Part shown: piece by piece, positions 11,923-19,439 of the stretch | How positions within the stretch are numbered: position 1 is the stretch's first letter | How the letters are laid out: every line of letters begins with the position of its first letter | IMG/VR virus record: IMGVR_UViG_3300039307_000150 | Location: 1 to 22,021 of that record | DNA from: a virus | DNA length: 22,021 bases | Strand: one strand, 5' to 3' | The notes under the pieces: generated by a model | Told to the model about the DNA's origin: nothing | The model's database searches: none | Seen by the model: the letters and a program-made list of their open reading frames with translations, nothing else | Made by a program: the position numbers and the translations under genes

Positions 11923-12711
11923 ATGCCACCAGCAGTATCAGCTTCAAGCATCCACCAAGGTCCGGGCCGCTTGTGGCTCTACGTGCCCGAGCCTGCCCAC
12001 GGCAACCGCCTGGTCATCGGGCCAGACGGCTCACCGGTAGAGCCGGCCGGGCTCGCGGCGTGGTCAGCGACGACCGCTTACACGGTCGGCCAGATGATCA
12101 AAGACTCCAGCAACAACGCGGAATTGTGCCTCGCCGCGGGGACCTCCGGCTCAACGGCGCCGGCGTGGCTCAACGCCCCTGGCCCGCCCATCGCGGATGG
12201 CACTGCCGCATGGGTGTTTGTGGGCGCGTACGGAGCCTATTGCGCCGGCGCTACGGAAGGCGCGATCACTTCCACCTTGACGCCGAAGTACGAAGAGATT
12301 GGAGCCGACCAGGTCTCCTCTCCCATCGATGTGGTGATGACTGCCGACGCCTACGAGATCGACGTCACGATCAAGCAGTCGAACCTTGCCAACTTGACCA
12401 ACTTCTTTCCGCCGGGCACCTTCACCACGGGCACGGACACCAATCAGCCCTCCGGCGCGCAGTCGTACGAGCAGATCACCTTCGGGGGCATTGTTCCTGT
12501 GCCGAAGATCGGCGTCGCCGTGATCTCTCCGCGTCGGGACGTGACGGGAAAGTTCGTGGTCTCGCATCTCTACCAAGCCTACCAGGCAGAGGCCATTAAG
12601 CTGCCCTTCCAGCGTGGCAAGGAGACAACGTATGGGGTGAAGTTCAAGGGCGTCGCGGATTCCACGCGCCCGACTGGGGACCAAGTGGGGATGGTGTGGC
12701 GGCAGGTGTAA
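11923..12711 (+). CDS. Major tail tube protein candidate with inserted carbohydrate-binding-like domain
   Basis: The 262-residue product is at the usual place of the major tail (tube) protein. Residues 110-262 look like a tube domain (strands TSTLTPKYEEIGADQ, SPIDVVMTADAYEIDVTIK, then GKFVVSHLYQAYQAEAIKLP and a final YGVKFKGVADSTRPTGDQVG). Residues 44-101 (AAWSATTAYTVGQMIKD, GTSGSTAPAWL, IADGTAAWVFVG) match the short aromatic domain of CBM5/12 or phage-tail chitin-binding type: conserved W47, Y53, W82, the DGT triplet and W97. That module probably decorates the outside of the tube. The start at 11923 has GGAG seven bases upstream. Size exceeds a plain tube protein of about 150-200 residues by about this domain. 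The tube role is inferred mostly from order. Confidence 0.65.
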   Translation: MPPAVSASSIHQGPGRLWLYVPEPAHGNRLVIGPDGSPVEPAGLAAWSATTAYTVGQMIKDSSNNAELCLAAGTSGSTAPAWLNAPGPPIADGTAAWVFVGAYGAYCAGATEGAITSTLTPKYEEIGADQVSSPIDVVMTADAYEIDVTIKQSNLANLTNFFPPGTFTTGTDTNQPSGAQSYEQITFGGIVPVPKIGVAVISPRRDVTGKFVVSHLYQAYQAEAIKLPFQRGKETTYGVKFKGVADSTRPTGDQVGMVWRQV

Positions 12712-12715
12712 AACA

Positions 12716-12799
12716 AGCTGTCAGCCGTCAGCTCTCAGCTTTCAGCTTTCAGCTCAAAACTGTTTGCTGACCGCTGATAGCTGAGAGCTGAGGGCTGAA
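12716..12799. repeat. Heptamer hairpin, GCTGAGA family
   Basis: The left arm (12717-12754) has CAGCCGT, CAGCTCT, CAGCTTT, CAGCTTT, CAGCT. The right arm (12765-12799) has GCTGACC, GCTGATA, GCTGAGA, GCTGAGG, GCTGAAG. Pairing is almost continuous around a 10-base loop. Confidence 0.9.
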
Positions 12800-12807
12800 G
12801 GTTTTCT

Positions 12808-13329
12808 ATGTCCAAGTCAAACAGCATCGCAACTGCTGCGGATTTCCGCAAGCTGGCGGAGGCTTCCGCGTTCGAGGAGCCGGCGCGCGTGGTCCTTCCC
12901 AAGAGCGGCTACGGGGTGGTGCTGCGGCGGCCCACGAAATTTTATTGGGCGCTCCGCCGCACCGGGTGGCCGTGCGAGCTACGGGAAAAACTGGATCTGG
13001 TCGCCGTGGGTGTGAGGCCGGAGCTGACTGCTGACGAAACGCTGCTACTGGTCCGCGAAGACCAGCAGATGGTCAATGAGGCTTTCGTTGACCCTAAGCC
13101 TTGCCTTAATCCGGGGCTGACGCAGTTCGATCCCAACTGGCTCCCGAAAGAGGACGCTGAATTCATTCTGAAGTACCTGCGAGGCCAGGTTCTGGCAAAC
13201 GGCCAGGACCTGGACGCCTTTCGTGCAAGCGAACAAGGACATCCTGAGGGCAGCGGCGCAGATGGCGCGATGGTACGCGAAAACGCCGAGCGAGATGTTA
13301 TGTCGCGCGGTGGCGCTTTGGCGCATTGA
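12808..13329 (+). CDS. Tail assembly chaperone, G-like
   Basis: The 173-residue product has the character of a tail assembly chaperone, the protein that binds the tape measure and recruits tube subunits. It starts MSKSNSIATAADFRKLAEAS, has a beta hairpin (RVVLPKSGYGVVLRRPTKFY) and a helical acidic C-terminal half (LTADETLLLVREDQQMVNEA; EDAEFILKYLRGQVLANGQ). It lies between tail tube and tape measure, exactly where G and GT lie in lambda-like tails. A second open frame overlaps its end (13172-13411, +1/-2 register), so the C-terminal residues after about 138 may be replaced by a T-like extension in a fraction of molecules. The start has weak AAGG only. Family identity is inferred from context plus the overlap. 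Confidence 0.6.
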   Translation: MSKSNSIATAADFRKLAEASAFEEPARVVLPKSGYGVVLRRPTKFYWALRRTGWPCELREKLDLVAVGVRPELTADETLLLVREDQQMVNEAFVDPKPCLNPGLTQFDPNWLPKEDAEFILKYLRGQVLANGQDLDAFRASEQGHPEGSGADGAMVRENAERDVMSRGGALAH

Positions 13330-13411
13330 CGCCGCCGCAACGGCGGCGTTGTTGTCCACAGAAGACACAGATTACGCAGATGAAAGTACGGCAAGACACA
13401 TTTACTGGTGA
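13223..13411 (+). CDS. T-like extension made by frameshifting from the chaperone gene
   Basis: This frame is open from 13172 to 13411 and overlaps the G-like gene in the +1 (equivalently -2) register. Its product continues VQANKDILRAAAQMARWYAK, then TPSEMLCRAVALWRIDAAA, a compact helical domain typical of the second part of tail chaperones (W-Y-x-x-x-P-S-E followed by a helix and a conserved D). A GTG at 13223 exists but has no ribosome-binding site, so frameshift fusion is more likely than independent initiation. TTT-C at 13219-13222 allows tRNA-Phe to slip forward to TTC. The final 18 residues come from repeat-like DNA. Mu is known to use a -2 shift at this place, giving the same register. 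Confidence 0.5.
   Translation: MQANKDILRAAAQMARWYAKTPSEMLCRAVALWRIDAAATAALLSTEDTDYADESTARHIYW
13330..13348. other. GC-rich stem-loop directly after the chaperone stop
   Basis: CGCCGCCG (13330-13337) pairs perfectly with CGGCGGCG (13341-13348) around CAA. It begins right after the TGA at 13327-13329 and is coding in the T-like frame. The following bases TTGTTGTT are only partly T, so terminator function is doubtful. It lies about 110 bases from the proposed slip site, too far for a normal frameshift stimulator. Confidence 0.6.
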
Positions 13412-13427
13412 AGGAAGTCGTCTGTTG

Positions 13428-13490
13428 GCAGTTATCAGTTCTCAGTGAGGAGCTTTTGCTGATAACTGAAAACTAAGCACTGAAAACTAA
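13428..13490. repeat. Heptamer hairpin, AACTGAA/GCTGATA family
   Basis: The short left arm (13428-13446: GCAGTTATCAGTTCTCAGT) faces a longer right arm (13458-13490) with GCTGATAACTGAAAACTAAG and a second CACTGAAAACTAA. Confidence 0.8.
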
Positions 13491-13524
13491 AACGGCTGAC
13501 CGTACTCCAGGAGTTATCTTCGCA

Positions 13525-14316
13525 ATGGCCACCAAGACCTCCAAGTCCACACCGGCAGCGCCGAGCATGACGGGCGACCTTAACCGGGAACTCATCGCCC
13601 CGCTCCAGGAGTTCGACAGCATCGCCCGGCTGGTATCGAAGGATATGGTCAATGAGCTGACGCCCAGCATCCAGACCTGGGCGCGCGAGACGACCCAGTC
13701 GATCAGTGCGGTTCAAACCGCCCTACAAACCTTTCAGGTGGTAGCCGGCGCTGCCTTCATGGAGACAGGCGACGCCATGACGGCGGCCGGGATCGCGGCA
13801 GCGATCTACGGCGAAAACGTCGGCCAATCCATGGAGAAGGCCGCAAAAGCCGCCCTCGCGTCAATTGCGGAACAGGCGGGGGTAAACGCACTGAACGCCC
13901 TGGCACAAGGCCTGTGGTTTCTGGCGCAAGCCATTTTTTTCGGAGACCCGGATGCTGCGATCGCTGCGGCGACCGATTTTGAAGCTGCGGCGGAATGGGG
14001 CGCGATTGCTGGTGTGGCGGGCGCGGCGGCAGCAGCGATTCCTGGCGGCGGCGCCAAAGGTACAAGCGCTGGTCGCGGAGCGGGCGCGGGATACGGCAAG
14101 GGAGGTTACGGCGGCGGAGCTCCACAACTGGGCGGTTACGGTCTCGCACCTGGCGCAGCCAGCGCGCTGAATCCACCCAGCGGGCAGCTCACGGTGATGG
14201 TGGTGGGCGAGGCGCAGGCGGGGCAGTGGCTTGCGACCACGCTCAACACTGCCGTACAGCGCGGCGTGCCGCTGAATGCCACGACGGTGCAGAAGTCGCC
14301 GTACGCCGCCGGCTAG
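13525..14316 (+). CDS. Tape measure protein, unusually short
   Basis: The 263-residue product has a helical N-terminal part (LNRELIAPLQEFDSIARLVS; TQSISAVQTALQTF), an Ala-rich hydrophobic centre (MEKAAKAALASIAEQAGVNA to LAQAIFF, then EWGAIAGVAGAAAAAIPGGG, about residues 112-186), a Gly-rich hinge (187-214) and a C-terminal beta end (GQLTVMVVGEAQAGQWLATT). This matches the C-terminal third of many tape measure proteins, where the hydrophobic segments may enter the host membrane during DNA delivery. The tape length sets tail length; about 0.15 nm per residue would predict a tail near 40 nm. The product follows the chaperone pair as expected. AGGAG stands eleven bases upstream of the ATG. It could instead be the only remnant of a longer gene; no upstream fragment is visible. 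Confidence 0.65.
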   Translation: MATKTSKSTPAAPSMTGDLNRELIAPLQEFDSIARLVSKDMVNELTPSIQTWARETTQSISAVQTALQTFQVVAGAAFMETGDAMTAAGIAAAIYGENVGQSMEKAAKAALASIAEQAGVNALNALAQGLWFLAQAIFFGDPDAAIAAATDFEAAAEWGAIAGVAGAAAAAIPGGGAKGTSAGRGAGAGYGKGGYGGGAPQLGGYGLAPGAASALNPPSGQLTVMVVGEAQAGQWLATTLNTAVQRGVPLNATTVQKSPYAAG

Positions 14317-14319
14317 GCG

Positions 14320-14393
14320 GGAAGTGTGAAGTGTGAAGGATAAAGGATAAAGTGAGAGCAGTTCAGTCTTTACACTTTAGCCTTTACACTTTC
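14320..14393. repeat. Heptamer hairpin, GTGTGAA/GGATAAA family
   Basis: The left arm (14321-14353) has GAAGTGT, GAAGTGT, GAAGGAT, AAAGGAT, AAAGT. The right arm (14367-14393) has CTTTACA, CTTTAGC, CTTTACA, CTTTC. Confidence 0.85.
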
Positions 14394-14405
14394 GAGCCAA
14401 ACACG

Positions 14406-14789
14406 ATGAGTAACCCGAAGATAGTTTACGATCCAGGAACTGGCCCAACGACTCTGACGTTTCTGCGCCCGCCACGCAAGGTGCCAGCTTATGATTACAA
14501 CGCAGTCCGGCACGACAACATTTCCAGCGCCGGTGTGCGCGAGGCTGTGCTCGAGCGCATCGAGACTTTCCTCGAGCTCGAGATGGACTGGGTGGCGATC
14601 GGCGCGGACGTGCAGGCATGGAATCAGTTCATGCAATTTGCGCTCGGCGGTGGGCAGTTCGGCTACTATCCGGACGCCTCGCAGCCGGCCTTCACCAACT
14701 GCTGGCTGGAGGACTCCAACTGGACGGCGGCCTACAAGAGCGTCGGGCAGTACACGTTTAAGCTCAAGTTTCGACAAGTGGTGAGCTGA
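14406..14789 (+). CDS. Small tail protein downstream of the tape measure
   Basis: The gene gives 127 residues from the ATG at 14406; an in-frame GTG at 14352 lies in the heptamer array. The product has IVYDPGTGPTTLTFLRPPRK, an aspartate/aromatic centre (LELEMDWVAIGADVQAWNQF) and a C-terminal strand pair ending YTFKLKFRQVVS. Small proteins with the pattern LTF.RPP and a final FKLKFR strand are common after the tape measure in siphoviruses and are likely baseplate or distal tail parts. I cannot name the family with confidence. The start lacks a clear ribosome-binding site. Confidence 0.6.
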   Translation: MSNPKIVYDPGTGPTTLTFLRPPRKVPAYDYNAVRHDNISSAGVREAVLERIETFLELEMDWVAIGADVQAWNQFMQFALGGGQFGYYPDASQPAFTNCWLEDSNWTAAYKSVGQYTFKLKFRQVVS

Positions 14790-14792
14790 AAA

Positions 14793-14876
14793 GCGAATGG
14801 TGAATAGTGAATGGTGAATAGTGAATTAAGAACGGCTCTGATGAATGCCCCATTTACTATTTACTATGCATTATTC
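14793..14876. repeat. Heptamer hairpin, GTGAATA family
   Basis: The left arm (14794-14828) has GCGAATG, GTGAATA, GTGAATG, GTGAATA, GTGAATT. The right arm (14850-14876) has CATTTACTATTTACTATGCA and TTATTCC. It resembles the array at 20749-20834. Confidence 0.85.
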
Positions 14877-14878
14877 CG

Positions 14879-14908
14879 CTGAGAGCTGAAAGCTGATAGC
14901 TGAGAGCT
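14879..14908 (+). repeat. Direct GCTGAGA heptamer array
   Basis: Units GCTGAGA, GCTGAAA, GCTGATA, GCTGAGA follow the previous hairpin without an inverted partner and end at TTTTTGTG, the next start. Confidence 0.8.
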
Positions 14909-14912
14909 TTTT

Positions 14913-15095
14913 GTGATTCAGGGTAATCAAACCTGGCAACTGGCGCTGGCGCAGCCGCAGAAGCAGGCGTACTATACGGTCGAGATCCCGGACTTTGCCA
15001 TCGCCATCGCGAGCTTTACCGCCTCAGCTCAGGCAGCGACAATGCTCAGCGGCTACGGCGTCATACTCTACGGCGTTGGTCTGTACGGGACGTAA
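14913..15095 (+). CDS. Short hypothetical tail-region protein
   Basis: A 60-residue product starts at the GTG at 14913 (MIQGNQTWQLALAQPQKQAY) and ends in a hydrophobic Gly/Tyr-rich stretch (MLSGYGVILYGVGLYGT). The strand-like middle, YYTVEIPDFAIAIASFTASA, supports a real small beta protein rather than chance, and the spacers on both sides are the same repeat class that separates other genes. The GYGVxLYGxGLYG tail resembles repeated GxxLYG ends in some phage tail proteins. There is no ribosome-binding site. The function is unknown and the start is uncertain. Confidence 0.45.
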   Translation: MIQGNQTWQLALAQPQKQAYYTVEIPDFAIAIASFTASAQAATMLSGYGVILYGVGLYGT

Positions 15096-15096
15096 A

Positions 15097-15151
15097 AAGG
15101 GTAAAGGATGAAGGATGAATTCATAATTTACACTTTACACTTTACACTTTC
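15097..15151. repeat. Compact heptamer hairpin, GGGTAAA family
   Basis: The left arm (15098-15123: GGGTAAA, GGATGAA, GGATGAATT) and right arm (15125-15150: AATTTACACTTTACACTTTA plus CACTTT) meet with almost no loop. Confidence 0.8.
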
Positions 15152-15167
15152 ATGAATTTCTGAATTT

Positions 15168-18100
15168 ATGCCCACTGTCTCGCAGTACTATCCGGGAGAT
15201 TTCTACGGCGACGCCGCCCAGTCGCTGGCCTGGCTCTATTCGCGCCAACTGAAGCTCGTGAATGGCTGGGAAGCGAACGCTCGCGAGACGGGCTTCCCGG
15301 TGACCTCGCTGCCCGGGGCGCCATGCGTACCGACCACACCGCCCTTCATTGAGTGTGGCATCGTTTCGCAGAATGACCTCAGCCAGATTGCTCAGACTGC
15401 TTGCGAGAGCATCTGCATGGTGCCACCCGGCATATTGATGCTGGGAATGGATGACCAGCTTGGCCCGGACGGCTGCCCCATAGACCTCTCGCCGATCGGC
15501 CTTCCTTTCGGGTACCTTTTTCCTCCTGTCCTGCCAGTTACCAGCGCGCAGATCAGCGCTTACTACCAGCAGATGTACAACGCCAATCCCAGTGGCTCCG
15601 TAATCAACGGGGTGACTTATCCCGTGCTGGCGGGCCTGACGATCTACGGTTATCTCTTCAATCCCCAACAGAGCATGCTCAATTACCGCATCGATCTTTT
15701 CAGCAAGACCGACCTCTTCTATTACCAAGGCAGCGCGGTGGGGACAGGGGCTTACACCAGCGGGCCGATGAAAGGCCAGTATCCTTCGCCGTCACAGTTC
15801 CAGTCGCTGCTCGTTCAGCAAGGCTTGTACGGCTACTGGGGCGCGCAGGTGCCCTTCCCAGGTATAGTGATAGCGGTGCTCTACCCGACGAGCGTGGCGC
15901 AGCCAGCCGTGGGCTCATCGTTCAGCGTTTTGCCAGCAGGTTGGATTTGCCACTCGAATACCGGCGTGGGCTACAAACTGACGGATTATTTTGCGCGCAT
16001 TTACGCCAAGACGGACGTCGAATATTTGCAGGAAGACAACATCCCCATCATCGTGCAGGATGATTTCCATGCGCGCTGCGGCTCGAGCCTGGTCCTGCAT
16101 ACAGGCACACCCACCGTGCACGTGATGTACGTGGACCCGGTGAAGGGTCCCACGCAGGTTTGCACATCGCTGGCGGCTGATTGGGCTTTTCCATCACTGC
16201 CACTTTCTTTTATCGTGCCCACTTCCGACCCGCTTTATTTCCCGGATCCCACTCTGACAGAGGGGGCTGCGCTGCAAAACCGCAGCTACATCTACGACTG
16301 CGCGCTGGCGATTATCGCTTTTGCGGGGTCGGGCAACTTCGTCGCCGCCGCCCGGATCATCAAGCAGCTCGACGCGATTCTCGACAGTCCCGGCTACCTT
16401 GCTTCCATTATTTTCGAAAACGGGGAAGATGGGGAATCGGCGAGCCGATGGACAAAGAGCAACTCTGCTGACTCCGTAACCGATGTCAATGACCCCACAG
16501 AGCCACCTTATGGCACCGGTCTGGTGGTCGATTTCCACGCCATTGCCGCAAACGATACCTTCACCTATTCTGGCAGCGGCTTCCCGGACACCACCGATGC
16601 GCAGGTCCAATTTGAGCACAAGGAAGTGGAGGCGGTGGGGTTCAATTTCGCCATCGGGGTCACCACGGCAGGCGGCAAAGTCACAAGCGTACAGGTAACC
16701 TCGGCAGCAGTCGCGCCGGCATCGCTGGTCCCGCTAAGCGGGATCATCACCATCGCGGTCGGACCGGGCAACGGCCTTTATCGTTTCCACCTCATCAACC
16801 TCGCTCAGCTCATCTCGAGGCTCGCGGGCGACACGCTCAGCTCCATCACCGGATTCGTGGTCACTCTTATCCCGCAGAGCGGGACCGGAGACCTTTACTT
16901 TGACAACTTCTCGGCGGGGAACACTCAGCCCGCGAATTCACTTGCCTTCAGCTACGATACTTACTATGGCCTCGTGGACCAAGCTTACATCCGCGCCGGG
17001 GCCATGGCCTGGGTGTGTTACGCCTACTGCATCTACATGCAGATCACCCAGGACTTCAGCCCTTCGCTCTACCTCCAGCGCATGATTAACTTCCTGCTCA
17101 CCTTGCAATCCACCGCCTCCGACCTCACGAACGGGCTGTTTTACCTCGGCTGGGGAACGTACGGAAATCCGGGCTATCAATTCGTGCCCGGTCTCATGCA
17201 GCGGGTTTCGACCGAACACCAGATCGACCTGTATTTTGCTTTCATGCGCGCCGCCGCAACTCTGCCCACTGCGGCTGTTCAGCTTCAAAAAACCAATTTA
17301 ATCACCTCCACGCAGGCTGCCTCGCTGAACGCCACTGCCGCGCAATTGCAGACCGTGGCGGATGTTGTTGCCACGAAGGTCGTTGCCAATCTCTATATCG
17401 CCCCGAGCGGCGGCGTGCCCGGCCACTTTGCCCAGGGCGCAGGCTCCGAAGCGACACCGCCTGCCGGACTTGATACCAGCCAGGCTTGTGATGCCGCTGG
17501 CACCTGGGCGGCGCTTTTCTGCCATGCCATCGGACGCGATGACCTCGCGCTGCAATGCCTGGAGTTCGTAGACCAGAATTTCCTGCTTCAGAATCAGCAG
17601 ATTTGGCTATCTGCCGCGACGAACTCCTACAACGAAACTTATCAGCAGCTCACTCCCTTCAACGGCTTCAAGTTTTTCAATGACTCTGCCGGCGGCTATT
17701 CAGGCTCTCCTCTCAGCATCTCGCAGGAACAGAGCTGGAGCATGCTCCTGGCGCTGCTCGATCTCTACAATATCTCAGGGGTTGCGGATTACTTTGCTAG
17801 CGTGTATGGCAGCCTCGATGCCTATCTCACCACGCTCATCACCAGCCAGCGCACCGTGCGCTCCACTACAGGTGATGGCTCGTTGCTTTCGTATTCCTTG
17901 GCCTCGCGCGATTTGCCTTACGAATTTGAAGTGTGGCCAGCCTTCACGGCAACAGCGTGGTTTTATCTGGTCTCGACAAATCCCGGCCTGCTGCTTTCTC
18001 TCGGCAATACTCCGACTATTATCCCCTACCTGCAAATTCCGCAGGGAGCCAGCCAGTCCGTGAACGAGCTCGAGGGGCAATCCTCACTGGGCAGCATGAC

Positions 18101-19439
18101 CATCACCTGCATCGATCCGAATGGCACGCTCAAGGGCCTCGCGGCTCAGGATGTGCTGATTGGCAGGATGGTGCAGCTCAAGCAGGGCTTTCCGGGGCTT
18201 GCCTTGGGCGATTTCACCATTCTGCAAACCATGCAGATCACTCAGGTGGGCCAGGACACGGACGGCCGCATCACTATTCAGTGCGCGGATGTGCAGCGTT
18301 TTATCCAGGGAATGCAGATTTGGCTGCGTGGCGGCCCGCTCTGGTGGACACCAGGCGGTCCCATGGCGCAACAACCCGTCGGCGCTTCGTGGCTTGAAAA
18401 CGGCTATCAGGTGAGCGACCAAAACCCGCGCTACGTGGCAGGCAACCCCATCGACATCATCCTGGCGGTGCTCCAGAACGAGCTGGGCGTGGGCCAGGAC
18501 CCGGCCCTCCTGACCTCGAATTACGTGATGCAAAGCCTCGCACCAATCTACCAGTCGCAACAGGACTACGAACCCTTGCCGCCACCAGAAGGTTGGGCTA
18601 TCTATGAGCCCGGCCAGGACTCGACGCTGATCAATCCCAATCCCTACATCGACATTCCCGGCTTCCTGGCCTTGCGGGACGGCGAATTTTCCGGCGTCTG
18701 GTTTGATTTTGTGATTACGCGGCCCATCGATGGCAAGCAGTTCCTCGAGGAGCAAATCTTGAAGCCATTGGGGCTTTATACGATCGTGCGCGCCAATGGC
18801 CAGCTCTCACTCAAGACCATGAAGCCGCCCGTCGAGCAGACGCCCGTGTTCGCCTTCAGCTCCAAGAACATCATGGGAATCCCCCAGACCCTGCGGCAGA
18901 ACATCATCAACCTGGTTACTCTCCAACTGGATGTGCAGCAAGGCGGCATCACCACGGCGGCGCGCAGCTATGGTCACCAGGTGAGCTATCAGCAACAAAC
19001 TTCGCTCAAAACTTATCGGCAGGTGTACGAGCAGCAAATCCAGTCCACCGGGCTGCGCGTGGCACGCGGGGGCATGATGCTCTCCCGTTTGCTTGCCGAC
19101 CGTATCTTTCGCCGCCACGCCTTCGAGCCGCCCGCCTACAAGTTCACTGCCCAGCTCGCCACCTTGCAGGCAGAGCTGGGCGACTACGTGTGGCTGACCC
19201 ACTCAAAAGTCCTCGATCTCACAGTCGGCAAGCTGGGGCTGAGCAATGTGGTCTGCGAGGTGATCGACAAGCAGCCCAATTACAGTCAGGGAACAGTCGA
19301 TTTCACCCTGCTCGATACGCGGTTCATCAACCTTTCTGTGCCGTATCAGATTGCAGCGGCCGCGGATAATGTCCCCACTTGGTACAACGCGACGCCTCAG
19401 CAACAGGCGCAATACATGTTCATTTCTCCGGGGTCATAA
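15168..19439 (+). CDS. Giant tail hub protein fused to a six-hairpin glycosidase-like region
   Basis: The 1423-residue product is by far the largest here. Residues 1-350 are an unrecognised beta-rich region (VGYKLTDYFARIYAKTDVEY). Residues about 355-945 look like an (alpha/alpha)6 six-hairpin glycosidase: YIYDCALAIIAFAGSGNF (374-391), AYIRAGAMAWVCYAYCIYMQ, STEHQIDLYFAFMRAAA (681-697), TWAALFCHAIGRDDLALQCL and SQEQSWSMLLALLDLY (852-867), with Glu683 and Glu854 as candidate acids. A beta-sandwich-like module (about 412-585, GTGDLYFDNFSAG at its end) interrupts it. Residues about 960-1400 resemble a siphovirus hub (SLGSMTITCIDPNGTLKG; GDFTILQTMQITQVGQDTDG; VDFTLLDTRF). The likely role is to bind and cut a surface glycan while opening the tail tip. 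The next gene overlaps its stop by one base. The glycosidase call is a fold-level inference from pattern. Confidence 0.7.
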   Translation: MPTVSQYYPGDFYGDAAQSLAWLYSRQLKLVNGWEANARETGFPVTSLPGAPCVPTTPPFIECGIVSQNDLSQIAQTACESICMVPPGILMLGMDDQLGPDGCPIDLSPIGLPFGYLFPPVLPVTSAQISAYYQQMYNANPSGSVINGVTYPVLAGLTIYGYLFNPQQSMLNYRIDLFSKTDLFYYQGSAVGTGAYTSGPMKGQYPSPSQFQSLLVQQGLYGYWGAQVPFPGIVIAVLYPTSVAQPAVGSSFSVLPAGWICHSNTGVGYKLTDYFARIYAKTDVEYLQEDNIPIIVQDDFHARCGSSLVLHTGTPTVHVMYVDPVKGPTQVCTSLAADWAFPSLPLSFIVPTSDPLYFPDPTLTEGAALQNRSYIYDCALAIIAFAGSGNFVAAARIIKQLDAILDSPGYLASIIFENGEDGESASRWTKSNSADSVTDVNDPTEPPYGTGLVVDFHAIAANDTFTYSGSGFPDTTDAQVQFEHKEVEAVGFNFAIGVTTAGGKVTSVQVTSAAVAPASLVPLSGIITIAVGPGNGLYRFHLINLAQLISRLAGDTLSSITGFVVTLIPQSGTGDLYFDNFSAGNTQPANSLAFSYDTYYGLVDQAYIRAGAMAWVCYAYCIYMQITQDFSPSLYLQRMINFLLTLQSTASDLTNGLFYLGWGTYGNPGYQFVPGLMQRVSTEHQIDLYFAFMRAAATLPTAAVQLQKTNLITSTQAASLNATAAQLQTVADVVATKVVANLYIAPSGGVPGHFAQGAGSEATPPAGLDTSQACDAAGTWAALFCHAIGRDDLALQCLEFVDQNFLLQNQQIWLSAATNSYNETYQQLTPFNGFKFFNDSAGGYSGSPLSISQEQSWSMLLALLDLYNISGVADYFASVYGSLDAYLTTLITSQRTVRSTTGDGSLLSYSLASRDLPYEFEVWPAFTATAWFYLVSTNPGLLLSLGNTPTIIPYLQIPQGASQSVNELEGQSSLGSMTITCIDPNGTLKGLAAQDVLIGRMVQLKQGFPGLALGDFTILQTMQITQVGQDTDGRITIQCADVQRFIQGMQIWLRGGPLWWTPGGPMAQQPVGASWLENGYQVSDQNPRYVAGNPIDIILAVLQNELGVGQDPALLTSNYVMQSLAPIYQSQQDYEPLPPPEGWAIYEPGQDSTLINPNPYIDIPGFLALRDGEFSGVWFDFVITRPIDGKQFLEEQILKPLGLYTIVRANGQLSLKTMKPPVEQTPVFAFSSKNIMGIPQTLRQNIINLVTLQLDVQQGGITTAARSYGHQVSYQQQTSLKTYRQVYEQQIQSTGLRVARGGMMLSRLLADRIFRRHAFEPPAYKFTAQLATLQAELGDYVWLTHSKVLDLTVGKLGLSNVVCEVIDKQPNYSQGTVDFTLLDTRFINLSVPYQIAAAADNVPTWYNATPQQQAQYMFISPGS

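Noticed and set aside
11826-12599. 257-codon + frame overlapping the tail tube gene
   Set aside because: It starts in repeat DNA, is very Arg/Gly-rich as expected for a shifted frame of a GC-rich gene, and the other frame has domain matches and a ribosome-binding site.
18084-18755. 223-codon minus-strand frame inside the hub gene
   Set aside because: His/Leu/Arg-rich shadow of the hub coding strand, with no motif and no ribosome-binding site.
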